This document shows positions 10,605 to 23,139 of a DNA stretch of 64,000 bases, one piece after another. A program made the translations under genes and the position numbers. Position 1 is the stretch's first letter; each line of letters opens with the position of its first letter. The notes below the pieces were generated by a model that saw only the letters and a program-made list of their open reading frames with translations, did no database searches and was not told the DNA's origin. The DNA is from Platanthera guangdongensis (Eukaryota; Streptophyta; Magnoliopsida; Asparagales; Orchidaceae), in the NCBI GenBank assembly GCA_039583875.1, contig CM077166.1, forward strand, positions 89,898,564 through 89,962,563. The letters run 5' to 3'.

Positions 10605-13600
10605 GATTTGTATTGATTTGTGAAAATCCGGCACGAGCACTCTTCGATACAGGAGCTTCACACTCCTTGTCCGAAGGATTTATATCACGCATCGGAGTCC
10701 CTTCTTCGATGGCGAAGGATAAGTTGGATGTGTTGTTGCCCAATGGGTGTTCGATGCGAGCGGATAGGATCTGCGATGTTAAGACTCGTATTGGGGAGTA
10801 GGAGTTCGACCTGCGAGCGTCTTTACTTCCGTTAGTGGAGTTCGACGTCATATTTGGCATGGACTGGCTCTCGGAGCAGCAGGCCCATATAGATTGCGGT
10901 AGCAAGGAAGTCAAGCTGGGAGCAAGTCGTGAGACGACTTTTACGGGCTTAAAGGGGTCGAGCAAGACGTTGATGTCTGCTCTTCAGGTGGTGAAGGCGG
11001 TTCGTGCAGGAGCAGAACTGTTCTTTACACTATTGGAGGTTGCAAATCCGAAGCCCGCGTTGGATTGTATTTCAGTGGTATCGGAATACCCTGATGTGTT
11101 CCCCGCAGATCTTCCTGGAGCCCCGCCTCAGCGGGAGATAGATTTTACGATCGAGCTAGTGCCAAGTGCAAAGCCTGTGTCATGATCTCCGTATCGGCTA
11201 GCGCCTAAGGAAATGGCGGAGCTGAAAGTTCAACTACAAGAGTTGTTGGAGCAAGGGTATGTGCGCCCGAGTTCTTCGCCTTGGAGCGCACCGGTCCTCT
11301 TTGTTAAGAAGAAGGACGGAAGCTTGAGGCTATGTATTGATTATCGGGAGCTCAACAAGCTGACTGAGAAGAACAAGTACCCGATCGCTCGGATTGATGA
11401 TCTCTTTGATCAGTTAGTCTGGTCGACGATGTAATCGAAGTTAGATCTCAAGGCTGGGTACTATCAGCTGCGGATAAGGGAGAGTGATATCCCAAAGACA
11501 GCGTTTAGTACGAGATACGGGCATTATGAGTTTACGGTCATGCCGTTTGGGCTGACTAATGCGCCGTCGGTGTTCATGGATTTGATGAACAGGACGTTCA
11601 GGGAGTACTTGGACCATTTCGTGATCGTCTTCATCGACGATATTTTGGTGTACTCGCAAAGTGAGGAAGATCACTTCAAGCATCTTCATTTGGTGTTGGA
11701 AACGCTAAGGAGAAACCAGTTGTATGCCAAGTTCTCGAAGTGCGAGTTTTGGCTGTCCTCAGTGGCGTTCCTCAGTCATATAGTGAGTGGAGAGGGTATT
11801 GTTGTGGATCCGGTGAAGATTGTTGCGATACGGGAGTGGCCTGAGCTTGCTACGGTAGCAGAAGTCCGGAGCTTTTTGGGGCTTGCCGGCTATTATAGGC
11901 GCTTCGTAGAGAACTTCTCGCGGATAGCGTTACCTCTCACTACTTTGACGAGGAAGGAGCATAAGTTCGTTTGGACGCCGGAGTGCGCGCGAGGTTTTGA
12001 AGAATTGAAGTGTTGGTTGACCACGGCGCCTGTGCTGAGTTCGCCATGTGGAACCGAAGGCTATGAGATATATAGCGATGCTTCAGGCAGCGGTTTGGGT
12101 TACATGCTACTGCAGCACGGAAGCGTGATAGCTTATGGCTCGAGACAGCTAAAAGTGCACGAGAGGAATTATCTGGTCCATGACTTGGAGTTAGCGGCCG
12201 TGACTTTTGCCTTGAAACTGTGGAGACACTATTTGTACGGTGTGAAGATTGATATCTACACCGATCACAAGAGCCTGAAGTACCTTATTGATCAGAAGGA
12301 TCTGAATATGCGGCAGCGTAGGTGGATGGAGTTCCTGGGGGACTATACATTCAAGATCACTACGTGCCTGGCAAAGGGAATGCAGTTGCGGACGCGTTGA
12401 GTCGCAGAGCCCCAGCTCAAGCCAATTGGCTATCGGTGCACGATGAGCGGTTGGTGCGGGAGTTGGAGGCGTTGGAGATTGTTTGTGTGGACAGGCAATC
12501 AAGTGCTGAGGCAGTTCTGAATTGGACTGAAGTCCAATATGACCTGGATGATCGTATTCAGCAGGCTTTGGATATGGATGCTCATATGAAGCAATTCATG
12601 ATAGAGGCTCTGGATGGGTGAAATCCCCAATTCGTCGTGGAGGACGGATTGCTTTGGAAAGACGGTCGATTGTGCGTCCCAAGTGTGGGCAATTTACAGG
12701 TGGAGTTGTTGTACGAGGCACACCATACCAAGTACTTGATTCACCCGGGGAGCACGAAGATGTACCGTGATGTGAAGAAACTGTTTTGGTGGCCGGGTTT
12801 GAAAAAGGATGTGGCGCTATACGTAGTGAAGTGCCAAACCTGCGCCTTGGTAAAGGCGGAGTGCCAAAAGCCGGGAGGATTTCTTAAGTCCTTGCCTATT
12901 CCGGAGTGGAAATTTGACGACATCTCTATGGACTTTGTGCACGGTTTGCCAAGGTCGCAAAAGGGAAACGACGCCATTTGGGTTGTTGTTGATCGATTAA
13001 CGAAGGTATCGCATTTTATTCCGCATAGGAAGAATGATCCGGTGGAGAAGTTGGCAAAGCTTTATGTGGATAACATAGTGCGGCTTCATGGTGTGCCCCG
13101 CAGCATCGTGAGTGACCGAGATGGGCGGTTCACGTCCAATGATTGGAGGCTGGTGCAGCAAATGTTGGGAACAAAGCTGAAGTTTAGCACAGCCTTCCAT
13201 CCGCAAACGGATGGGCAGACCGAGAGGGTCAATAGAACCATGGAAGACATGCTTCGCATGTGTGTCTTGGATTTTGGAAAGCAATGGGAAGACCACCTTT
13301 ATTTGGTGGAGTTCGCATTCAACAATAGCTACCAAGCAAGTATTCAGATGGCGCCTTTCGAGGCCCTATATGGTAGAAGATGTTGCACGCCGTTGTCTTG
13401 GTTAGAAACGGGTGAGTCAAAGTTGTATAAGCGATCGGAAGTGGATGATGCTACTTCTTTGGTGTGAACCATTCGGGAGAGGTTGCTTATCGCTCAGGAC
13501 CGACAAGCAAAGTACTATAATGCCAAGCACAGGAACGTGGAGTTCGCTGTGGGCGATTTTGTATACTTAAAGATCAAGCCGTTCAAGGGTGTCTCGCGGG

Positions 13601-13995
13601 TGCGGCGATTGAAAAAGCTAAGCCCAAGATACCTTGGACCATTTGAGGTTCTGGAGCGAGTTGGTGAAGCGGCCTATAGGTTGAAGCTTTCAGTGGAGCT
13701 AAGTGGTTTACATGATGTATTCCATATTTCGGTGCTTCGGAAGGCGGTGCAAGAGCCTACGCAAGTGATCGCCGTTGATCAAGTGTCGGTGGATAGTGGG
13801 CTAACGACAAAGGTCAAGCCCATGCGGATCGAGGACTCGGAGGTCAAGCGGCTACGCAATAAAGAGATCAGGATGGTCAAGGTCCGGTGGGACAATTGCG
13901 GTCGTGAGGAGCTCTCTTGGGAGCGAGAGCAGACTATGCTTGACGAGTATCCGGAGTTGTTCCGCTCAGGTAGGTTTTGGTCTTTCCTCTATTAA
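10605..13995 (+). pseudogene. RLG-B Pol: protease, RT, RNase H, integrase, chromodomain
   Basis: The polyprotein matures Gag, copies RNA and integrates DNA. Protease: D-T-G-A-S-H-S at 10651-10671. [22 protein letters not shown] and catalytic F-I-D-D-I near 11632. RNase H: Y-S-D-A-S near 12070 and [10 protein letters not shown] near 12257. Integrase: HHCC zinc region 12720-12850, then D near 12930, D in V-S-D-R-D-G-R-F near 13112 and E in TDGQTERVNR near 13215. Chromodomain-like segment 13810-13965 with VKVRWDN and EELSWE. Breaks: stops at 10799, 11183, 11432, 12619 and 13465, and a one-base loss near 12358. Several stops read as CAG to TAG or CGA to TGA. Confidence 0.92.
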
Positions 13996-13998
13996 TTT

Positions 13999-14013
13999 CG
14001 AGAGGGGGAGAGT
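13999..14013 (+). promoter_or_regulatory. RLG-B polypurine tract
   Basis: CGAGAGGGGGAGAGT directly precedes the 3' LTR and would prime plus-strand synthesis. Confidence 0.85.
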
Positions 14014-16315
14014 TGTAACGCCCCGAAACTCAAAGAAGCAAAAGGGGGACGTTTTGGGTCAGTTTGGGTTCTGGTAGCAGGCACACGGCCTGGGACACGG
14101 GCGTGTCCCAGGGCGTGTCAAGCGTGTGTCGACACTTAGCCGCGAAGACGTCGAGATTTACTCGACGATTCGTCGAGAGTGGGCACACGGCCTGCGACAC
14201 GGGCGTGTCGCAGGGCGTGTCGACTCGTGTCGACACTTAGCCGCGAAGACGTCGAGATTTACTCGACGATTCGTCGAGAGTGGGCACACGGCCTGCGACA
14301 CGGGCGTGTCGCAGGGCGTGTCGACCCGTGTCGACGGTCGTCCCGGGGAGTCGTCGAGATTCGCTCGACGATCGTCGAGACAAGGCACACGGCCTAGGAC
14401 ACGGGCGTGTCCAAGGATGTGTCATCAAGTCATCGATCTTCACTCGACGAAGTGTCCCGTGTACACGGCCTGGGGCCCAGGCGTGTCAATGTGACATGGG
14501 TAAGGACACGGGCGTGTCCTAGAACCCGTGCAGTGCTCGGGTTGAAAATGGGGAAAAATCACGGGGTACATGGCCGGCCACACGGCCGTGTGAGGTGGAA
14601 CACGGGCGTGCCAGCTCGAACACGGGCGTGTTCGATACCCGTGTGAGGTTCCAGGAGATTCGATTTTGACGGCGAATGAGGCACACAGCCCTGGACACGG
14701 GCATGTGCCAGGCCGTGTTCGGTCCAGATTGGGCATTTCAGCCCCGAATCGAAGCCGTTCATTTCTTTAACTGAAGATCCAACGGCTAGGGGTTGTTCCT
14801 GAGAGGATATACCCGTGAGTGGACTTGGAAAACCCTCACTTTTCATACCTTATCATCTTTCTAAATCCTTGGAGAGAGAGGAGAGCCAAGGGAGGAAGAA
14901 GGAGCTAGATCCGCCATTGGAGGAGCTTCGGAGCTCCGAATCGCAAGCCGACTCCGGACCATGGAGGCAACGCTAGTGCGGTGATTTCCATCCGATTACT
15001 TTTCAATGGCGCCAAAGAGGAACTCAAGGGTAACGATCCTCATCTTGAGCATGAATAGCTCTCTTTCTTAGCATAGGAAGCCCACTCTCGCGAGTTTGCG
15101 GAGAGTTGGAGGCGTTCCTTCGGGTAGATATGTGAAGTCCCCGTTGTTTAGAGTCCGTATGCGAGAACGGACATAGGCATGATGTGTGAAGCCTATCCGG
15201 ACATGTTGGTCTGAATCAGTGATGTTGCATTGCATAATGCCGGAGAAGACTCCGTGCTATTGGTTGTTTTACGGGTTTTCTACGCGGTAGATTGCAGCAG
15301 GGAGTCTTGGGGACTAACCCAAAGGTGCACCCGGAAAACTGGGCGGATACGAGATCTTGCCAACTTTGTGGCTTGAGAGCCAACTTGAACATAACCGGGT
15401 TATGTGATTTGTGATGGAAATGGGACTCGGCGGAAGTTTGACCCGCGCAAATGGCTTAAATTGTCGTTGCGATGTGAGCACGGGTTAGATGGAACCGTAC
15501 CCATTCTATGTCGTTCGGTTAAAGAGACCTAAAGGCATGTGGCACTTACCGTTGGCATAGAGTAGGGTCTTCGACGGTCAATGGCTTAAATTGTCGTGAC
15601 CCAGGCCAGGAAGACAAATTGCTCATAGGTTTGGCCGTCCAAGTGGCGGTGGTGAGTCCGGAATGTTAATGGCTTTAATTGACGTGACATCGACCGGTTC
15701 ACCGAGAATGTGCCCTGAGTGCACGGGGCGTGTGGCCGAGCGAGCCAACGTCTGTGATGAAATGACTATTGTTATAAATTGCTCGCTTATGCTAATGAAA
15801 TGCAGGGAAGGAGCATCGCCGCCCCGAGTTGGGGGCGGGATCGTTATAATTTGGTCAGCATTGCTGACCGTTGCCTTGTTTTTCCACCGTGCGGTGGTTT
15901 GTTGCTTGCAGGTGCAGCTGGACCAAGCAGTCAATAGCGGTCTAAAGCCCTTTTTGCGAAGCCGGCCCTCGAAGGTCCAAATGGAAGTGTTTACTGTTTT
16001 ATTCATGTATGACCGGCCTGCGTGCCGTGGTTTGTAAAACATGTAATATTCAAGTGAAACATTTTGTAAGGCCTTAAGGCTTGTTTTGGGTATTTTGTAT
16101 AACATTCCTATTTTATATTAGTGGACATTCGTGCTTTGATGCTGGGTTCTTGTTTACAAATTTTATAAACTGCTTCCGCTAGAATGCTCTGTGTAGGACG
16201 TTGAGATTGGTTGGATGGTTTCCATAAGTAACCACCCAGTCTGTTTGTGGCATACGGCGTCGGGCCCCGGCCGGACCTACTACTTTATGCTATGTGACGG
16301 ATAGGGGGTGTTACA
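14014..16315 (+). repeat. RLG-B 3' LTR
   Basis: 2302 bp, same ends as the 5' LTR, with its inverted-repeat array at about 14077-14720. Differences from the 5' LTR are scattered; many fall in CpG sites of the array, as expected from deamination of methylated cytosine. Confidence 0.93.
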
Positions 16316-16320
16316 TCTAT
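16316..16320 (+). repeat. Target-site copy right of RLG-B
   Basis: TCTAT, paired with TCTGT at 6854-6858. On the minus strand the left copy gives a Gln codon in the accessory ORF, while this copy gives TAG. The pair therefore marks the insertion, and a single G to A change explains the apparent end of the upstream ORF. Confidence 0.7.
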
Positions 16321-17636
16321 GTCTCTTGTGTAGCAGTTTCCTCTACATTCTCCATATGCTCCCCCTCAATATGGGCCTTCTCCCCCTCAACAGCAGCTAT
16401 TTCTTTCTCAAGATCTGTCTGTACAAGATCAGGGAATAGCTCTTGTAATGTAAATTCCTGTTGAGGAAGGGCTGGAGAATCTCCGATCTCATCAACCACT
16501 TTATCAGCAATAGATGTGTCCTCCATGACAACATCTTGTGGTTGAGGTTGTATCTGTGTTTGATGATGAACATTAGGTAATGAATCAGTCAAAACTTCAT
16601 CTTCAATAGTGAAATCTAATTGACTAATTTTAGTGATTACCTCTAGAATGATTTGGGTAGCTCTTTCACTCTCTAGTGGAGTTGGATCTTCCACAAGTAG
16701 TGGCTCCCCCTGGAGTGGATCCAGGTGAATTGGGCTAGCTGGTGGTAGCTCCTCCTGCCTCTGTGCATCTTCTTGTCTTGCTGGAGACTGGCCAGCATTT
16801 CCAGTCTCTTCATCATCAGGAGTAAATACCACTTGCTCTTCAGAGCTGTTGGAGGATTCTTGAGCCACAATGACTGTCTTCTTCTTCTTCTTCTTCTTCT
16901 GAGGTGTGTCCTTTACTAGAGTTGGCATTTCATTTTTCAATACTCTATCCCACCTAGAGAAGATTCTCAAATCCATTCTCCTCATATGGTTTTTATTGGA
17001 ACCTGCATCTTGGTTCATCACTTCAGGTATACTACCAGCTAAGTATAGACTCAGAATTCTACCCAGATTGGGTTTCTTAATACTTTCTTTTATCTTATCA
17101 AACATAACTGTAGACCAATCAGTATCAAGTTTGAAGATAATCCTTGTCATCAAACTGAACATCTGATCTGAGATTCTGTCATGTCCTCCAGGCTTGCTCA
17201 GGATGACCTTGCCAACTATTTCAGATAAGAATTTCCCTTGTATATTCATCCCTTTTCTGGTGAAAACAGATCCAATTTTCAGGTTTGAATCCAGTCCACA
17301 CCATCTCAATGCCTCTCTAGTCTTAGCAGCAGATACATCTTCTTCCACTTTTGTTCTTGGTAGTTGGAGTACCTTCCTTAGACATTTTTGTGTTACCTTG
17401 ACTTTGGTCCCATGAACTCTGGACTTAATCTTGAGTCCAGAGTCGTCAAGTGAAGCTGCACTCAAAAATTCTAGGACCTCCTTCTTCCAGATCTTGATTG
17501 GTTCTGATACAAGGTATACCAATCCAGTATCGGCAATTAGGGTTACCACACCTTTGATTTCGGGTTCCGCGTCATCAAAGGCGTGACGCACGAGCTCATA
17601 TCCTTCATTTATGTTCTCTTCTAGCTTGGGCGCCAT
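16317..17636 (-). pseudogene. RLC-A accessory ORF, 5' part
   Basis: About 439 residues, continued at 6558-6857. I choose the ATG at 17636 (M-A-P-K-L-E-E-N), 16 codons inside the longest frame, because it follows a TATA box by about 100 nt. Residues 1-230 form a globular domain homologous by eye to the accessory ORF of element C: FLSEIVGKVILSK here against FLADVVGKVLLAK there, then a shared D-x-I-S and a shared G-R-I-L near its end. It resembles the domain annotated as putative plant transposon protein. A lysine run (eight K) and an acidic, Gln/Pro-rich tail follow. No signal peptide or membrane segment is seen, so it is not an envelope protein. Function unknown. Confidence 0.8.
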
Positions 17637-17734
17637 TAGGGTTTGAAGAAATTTTGAATTTAGAGAAGAGAGATGTCGACACACAAGTTTGGTCTCGAAA
17701 CTTTGGTGAGCATGTTGACAAACAATGGCGAAAA

Positions 17735-17744
17735 CCTATTTATA
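17735..17744 (-). promoter_or_regulatory. TATA box of the RLC-A internal promoter
   Basis: The minus strand reads TATAAATAGG followed at once by TTTTCGCC, about 108 nt before the accessory ATG and just downstream of the GTGTCGACAC array. Element C has TATAAAAC and then TTTTCGCC in the same place. Confidence 0.7.
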
Positions 17745-17779
17745 CCTTTCTAGAATCGAAGATGAAAAGGCATGTTAAA

Positions 17780-18122
17780 ATACTTAAATTGTGTCGACAC
17801 TGTTGAAAAGTGTCGACACTTACTTATAATGTCTCGACAACTATGCGTCGACACAAGTATAGTCGACAGAATATATGTGTTGACACTTATATATGTGTCG
17901 ACACCACTCAGCTCCACACTTAGTCGAGACTCTACTAGACTAATTCTGTGTAAAGCCTAAGTGTCGACACCACCTTGGATGTGTTGACACCAACACTGCA
18001 TGTGTCGATATAAATTCTCTGATGTGTCGACACAGACTTCCTAGATGTGTCGACACCATTTCTCTGAAATGTCGACACCACTTCTATGTGTCGACACAGA
18101 CAACTCTGTGTGTCGACACCAT
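17780..18122. repeat. GTGTCGACAC array between RLC-A pol and accessory ORF
   Basis: About fifteen copies of GTGTCGACAC or one-base variants, at spacings of roughly 15-30 bp. The array lies between the pol stop (18146) and the TATA box. The same motif fills the RLC-A LTR at 36752-37440. Confidence 0.92.
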
Positions 18123-18145
18123 TTTACTTAGCTAATTTTTGTAAA

Positions 18146-21100
18146 CTATTCTAAGTTTATCATCCCTAATTCAATTTTAAATTTAGTGAATTTGGTTTCA
18201 TCTAAGGGCTTAGTATACAAATCAGCTAGCTGATTATATGTATTAATATACTCTAGTCAAATATCTCCTTTTTCCACATGTTTTCTTAGAAAATGGTACT
18301 TTATTTCTATGTGCTTAGTCCTACTATGAGAGACAGGATTATTTGTAATAGAAATGACACTAGTAGAATCACAAAATAAAGGTGTTCTACTTACTTGAAC
18401 ACCATAATCTTCTAGCTGGTGTTGTATCCATAGTAGTTGTGCACAACAGCTTCCTGCAGCAACATACTCTGACTCAGCTGTGGAGATAGCCACACTGGTC
18501 TGCTTCTTGCTACTCCATGACACCAGCCTTCCACCTAGAAATTGACAGGTTCCCGCGGTACTGTTTCTATCTTCCTTGCAGCCTGCAAAATCTGCATCTG
18601 AATAACCTGTTAGTTCAAAATCTCCATTCCTAGGGTACCAAAGGCCTAGATAAGGTGTGCCCTTAAGATATCTCAAAATTCTTTTGAATGTTGTCAAATG
18701 AGATTCTTTAGGGCAAGCTTGGTACCTTGCACAGACACATGTAGCATACATGATATCTAGTCTACTTGCAGTCAAATATAGTAGGGAGACAACTATCCTT
18801 CTATACAATATTTCATCTACAGGTTTCCCTGCATCATCTTCGCTTAGAGACATTGTTGACCACATAGGAGTTTTCATGGTAGTGGATGATTCCATACCAT
18901 ACTTATTAATTCTAAGGTGAACTTAGACTGGCATATGGATAATCCATCTTCAGTCTGTCTAACTTGGAGACCCAAGAAGAACTTAAGTTCCCCCATACTG
19001 CTCATTTCAAATTGTCCTTGCATTAGTTTTGCAAACTTCCTACAAAGACTACTTTCTGTAGACCCAAATATTATGTCATCTACATATATTTGGACTAAGA
19101 TAATCTTGCCTCTGGATTCCCTAAGAAATAGAGTCTTGTCTATTTTCCCCCTTGTGAATTTATTCTCAATGAGGAAACTAGACAGAGTTTCATACCAAGC
19201 CCTAGGGGCTTGTTTTAACCCATACAAAGCCTTCCTAAATCTATAAACATAATTAGGTTTAGTAGAATCAACAAAACCTGATGGTTGTTCTACATAGACT
19301 TCTACCTTCAGATTTCCATTCAAAAAAGCTGACTTAACATCCATTTGGTATACCTTGAACCCTTGAAATGTTGCATAGGCAAGGAACATCCTTATTGCTT
19401 CCAGTCTTGCTACTGGATCAAAGGTCTGATCAAAATCAATACCTTCTTCCTGCCTATATTTTTTTGCAACAAGTCTAGCTTTGTTCTTTATAATTACTCC
19501 ATTTTCATCCAACTTGTTCCTAAAGATCTACTTAGTTCCTATAATGTTGTGGTCTTTTAGTTTAGGAACTAGCTCCCAGACTTTGCATCTTTTGAACTAG
19601 TTCAGCCCCTCTTGCATTGCCTCAATCCAATGAGGGTCTAGGATTGTTTCTTCAAATTTCTTTGGCTCTACTTGGGATAGAAAGCTGGAGTAGAGAACTG
19701 AACTTAAATTCCTGCTCCTTATTTGTACCCCTTGTCTGAGATCTCCAATAATTTGATTGGCTGGATGATCTTTTAAATGCCTATTTGCTGGAGGCAGCCT
19801 GTCTTCTGGTTGTACACCTTCAACTTCTTCATTCAGCAGCTCCTCTTGGTCTTCTTCAGCAACAGGAGTATCTTGTACTCCCCCTAGACAGCAGCCACTA
19901 TAATCCACTTGCTGACTTGCAGTAGAACCTTCTTCAATAGTAAGCTTGTCCATCTTCTCAGTCACACCTGTGAAGCTGCAAATACTTCTAGACAATTCAT
20001 TGTTAATTAGTGTAGCTTCATCAAACACTACATGTACTGACTCTTCTTCAACTTGAGTAGTCAAGTTGTAGAACCTATAAGCCTTACTGTTATTGTTGTA
20101 CCCAACAAAGATCCCCTCTTGGGATTTGGCAGCAAACTTGGTTAGATAAGACTTACCATTGTTAAGGATATAGCATTTGCATCCAAAGAACCTGTAATAG
20201 GATAGATTTGGTTTTCTGTGCTTCACAATCTCATAGGGGGTCTTCTTGTGGCTTTTTGTGATAGTGGCCCTATTGATTACATGACATGCAGTATTAACTG
20301 CCTCAGCCCAGAAATATTCTGGGAGAGATGTGTCACTCAACAGGGTTCTACAAGCCTCTATCAAGGTTCTATTTTTCCTTTCAGCAATACCATTTTGCTG
20401 AGGTGTTATTGGTGAGAAAAATTCCTGAAATATCCCAAACTCTTCACATAGCTTTGTTATACTATCAGACTGGAATTCAGTATCATTGTCACATCTTATT
20501 TTGACCACTGTACTGTCTAACTCATTCTGAATTTGTTTGACAAAACTATAAAAGATACTAGGAGTTTCAGATTTTTGCCTTAGAAAGAATACCCAGGAAA
20601 GCCTTGAATAATCATCTACAACCACAAATGTGTAGACATTCCTACCTAGGCTGTGAACTGGCATAGGACCAAAAAGATCCATATGCAAGAGGTATAGGCA
20701 CCTCACAGCATCTTTGTTCTCAATGCTATTAAAGGTGGATCTGGTCTACTTGCCTTTCTGACATGCTGAGCATATCCCAACCTTTATGCACTTTACTTGA
20801 GGATCATTCCTCACTAACTCTTTGCTAAAGAGTTGACCAATTGTCTTATAATTGAGATGAGCCAGCCTCTTGTGCCACTTAACACAATGTGAGACTTTCT
20901 CATCACCTACAAGACAAATAGGAGAGACAATGTTCTCACACATAATGTCTAGACAATAGACATTTCTCTTCCTATATCCTGTCAAAATGATCTTTTGATC
21001 ACTTGACCTACTGATATGACAACCATCCTTGACAAATGAGATGTCATATCCTAAATCACTCAGCTGACTTATGCTAATGAGGTTATGTTTCAAACCCTTT

Positions 21101-21420
21101 AAATAAGCCACTTGAGTCATTGTAATTAGGTTGCTAGAAATGTTACCAAAGCCTTTGATGATTCCTTTTTCTGAACCACCAAAGGTAACTTTAGGACCAT
21201 CCTTGATTGGTGTATAGTCCTTCATCAATCCCCTAGTTCCAGTCATGTGCCTGGAACATCCACTGTCCATGTACCATATTGGGGCATGAACACTTGGACT
21301 CACCTGCAAAACAGATTACTTAACCTTAGAACCCAAATAATTCTTGGGTCCTTGGTGCAAGTTAGTCTGACTCTTAACAAAACTACCTGTAGCTTTTATA
21401 GCAGGCAGTTTGCTACTCAC
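18146..21420 (-). pseudogene. RLC-A Pol: protease, integrase, RT, RNase H
   Basis: Copia order. Protease Y-M-D-S-G-C-S-R-H-M near 21260. Integrase zinc region WHKRLAHLN to CSACQKGK (20890-20750), with catalytic D in HMDLFGP near 20680, D in R-C-D-N-D near 20490 and E in PQQNGIAERKNRT near 20390. RT has [20 protein letters not shown] and Y-V-D-D-I-I near 19080. RNase H has YSDADFAG near 18600 and AESEYVAA near 18475. Breaks: stops after QKGK (20745), near 19597, near 19525 (W to stop) and near 18257, and a frame break near 18890. The true C-terminus is at 18146. Sense relative to gag at 33681-35620. Confidence 0.92.
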
Positions 21421-23010
21421 TGTTGGAACACCCTATTACTAATTTGGGTCAGGATCACTATGTCTCTAGGAATCTGTGTTTGACCTTCTGTATAGCTTAA
21501 TAGGTCAATTAGAATTGAGTATAAGGGTTAGAAGTCTAGGATTGGAAGCTGCCCTGAAGACCAAGTTTTTCTGGAGACTAAGTCTAATCGTCGAGCTCAG
21601 CATGACGATTCGTCGAACTCCGGTCGACGATCGTCTAGCTCAACTTCGACAGATCGTCGAGCTCCATTCGACGATCGCTGAGCTTAACCTCATAATGTCG
21701 TCGAGCTCCACTCGACGATCGCTGAGCTCAACTTCGCAATATCGTCGAACTCCATTCGACGATCGCTGAGCTCAGGTCGACGATTTTAACTCTGCATTGG
21801 ATCCTTATCTCTGAGCTCAGTTCGACGATCTTTGAGCTCAGATCGACGATTATCTTGCTACTTGGATTTTCCAGTTCGCTGAGCTCAGCTCGACGATAGC
21901 AGAGCTCAGTTCGACGATTTCAGTTATCTTTCAGAATTCAAATTTAAATCAGATAGAAGTTATTCTGCATTTAATTCAGAAGATCTGCCAGCCGTTTTCA
22001 TTTACTTCTGGACCAAGTTTCAAGGGATTTTTCAAGGAACAATTCAGTGGACTTTTCTTCAGAAGAAATTATGCAATTAAGGCTGTAATCAATGCAGACC
22101 AACGACTATCTTTGACAGAGTGATATTATATTCTGGCACAGAGAATAAAAGATAGAATGTTTTTTGAATCAAGACAGAGAAGAACAAACAAGAAAAAAAA
22201 ATACAGAGATTGACAAGAAGAGGATACACAACTCAGTATACAGAGACTTTTTCAAAATCTTCTGTCAAGGAGAATTCTGAAGAACACTCATCAAAGAGAT
22301 CAAGCAATCTTCAAATCTCTTCAGCTCTCAAAGTGTTCAAGGCCAACATCATTTCAAGACTCCAGACTCTCAACATTTCAGCTTGCTGAAATCATCTTTT
22401 GCTGGAGATCTATCTTTGAAGGCCTATCACCCTCATCAAAGCTCATCTTCCTGAAGATCAAGGACTCAGGGGGAGCTTTGACATCAATCCACTTAGTCTT
22501 CTCAGTTGATTGAGAAAGAGAAGATTGCCATCACTCTCTCACCCCCACTCTGTAAAGGGTTTTTCAAACTCCCTTCAAAAGTTTGAATCTGGTTTTTGAG
22601 CACCTTGTCAAAAGCTCATTGGTGGCAAGACACCTGATCAAAAAATCTGATTTGGTTTTTGAGCACCTTATCAAAAGCTCATTGGTGCCCAGGACACCTG
22701 ATCAACTCATCCTGCAGTGGATTCCTACCTAGGGTGGTAGAAGAGTGGATGTACCCAAGTTTGGGGAACCACTATATTTCCTTGTGTCATCTGGTTCTGC
22801 TTGTTTTCTTTTTGTTTCTGGCCTAGATTCTCTTGTGCTTAGTTTCTGCATAGCTTAGTTTTGTGATTAGTTTTATTTCTGCTTCCCTGCTCACACTCAT
22901 TACAACAATTGTTGTAAAGCTTTGCAAAAGTTTTTCTTTGTGTTATAAAAACACCATATACTCTATTCACCCCCCCCCTCTAGAGTATATCAGATCTAGT
23001 TTCCCTTTCA
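21421..23010 (+). repeat. RLC-C 5' LTR
   Basis: 1590 bp, TGTTGGAACACC to TTTCCCTTTCA. U3 contains the TCGTCGA/TCGACGA array. A C run followed by CTCTAGAG lies near the end, as in RLC-A and solo LTR I. A TATA-like GATATTATATTC lies near 22120, less certain than in the other families. Confidence 0.95.
21586..21925. repeat. TCGTCGA/TCGACGA array in RLC-C U3
   Basis: About twelve TCGTCGA or TCGACGA heptamers in facing orientation, joined by GAGCTC-containing spacers, so most pairs form short hairpins. The 3' LTR copy is at about 32256-32590. Confidence 0.92.
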
Positions 23011-23012
23011 AT

Positions 23013-23024
23013 TGGTATCAAAGC
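23013..23024 (+). promoter_or_regulatory. RLC-C primer binding site (initiator tRNA-Met variant)
   Basis: TGGTATCAAAGC two bases after the LTR, a one-mismatch form of the initiator-Met site. Confidence 0.9.
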
Positions 23025-23139
23025 GAGGTTGGTTAAACATACCATATCTGGTTGGTTGTACAGGCTAACACCTGAACCCCAAGATCCCAAACTAGATCCT
23101 TCTGTTATATTTTATTATTAGATTTAGTTTGCACAAATC

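Larger units (their letters stand above)
6858..16315 (+). mobile_element. RLG-B: Ty3/gypsy chromovirus-type LTR retrotransposon, complete but decayed
   Basis: Two LTRs of about 2.3 kb flank gag, an intron, protease, RT, RNase H, integrase and a C-terminal chromodomain-like segment. LTR ends are TGTAACG and GTGTTACA. The PBS matches initiator tRNA-Met and a purine tract precedes the 3' LTR. It lies inside the RLC-A accessory ORF with target copies TCTGT (6854-6858) and TCTAT (16316-16320); one T seems lost at the left junction and one G to A change occurred at the right. The chromodomain and primer suggest the Tekay/Del group. Pol carries many stops. Confidence 0.93.

Noticed and set aside
16317..17684. 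Host gene disrupted by RLG-B
   Set aside because: It lies right after copia pol on the same strand, and RLC-C has a homologous ORF in the same position, so it belongs to the retroelement.
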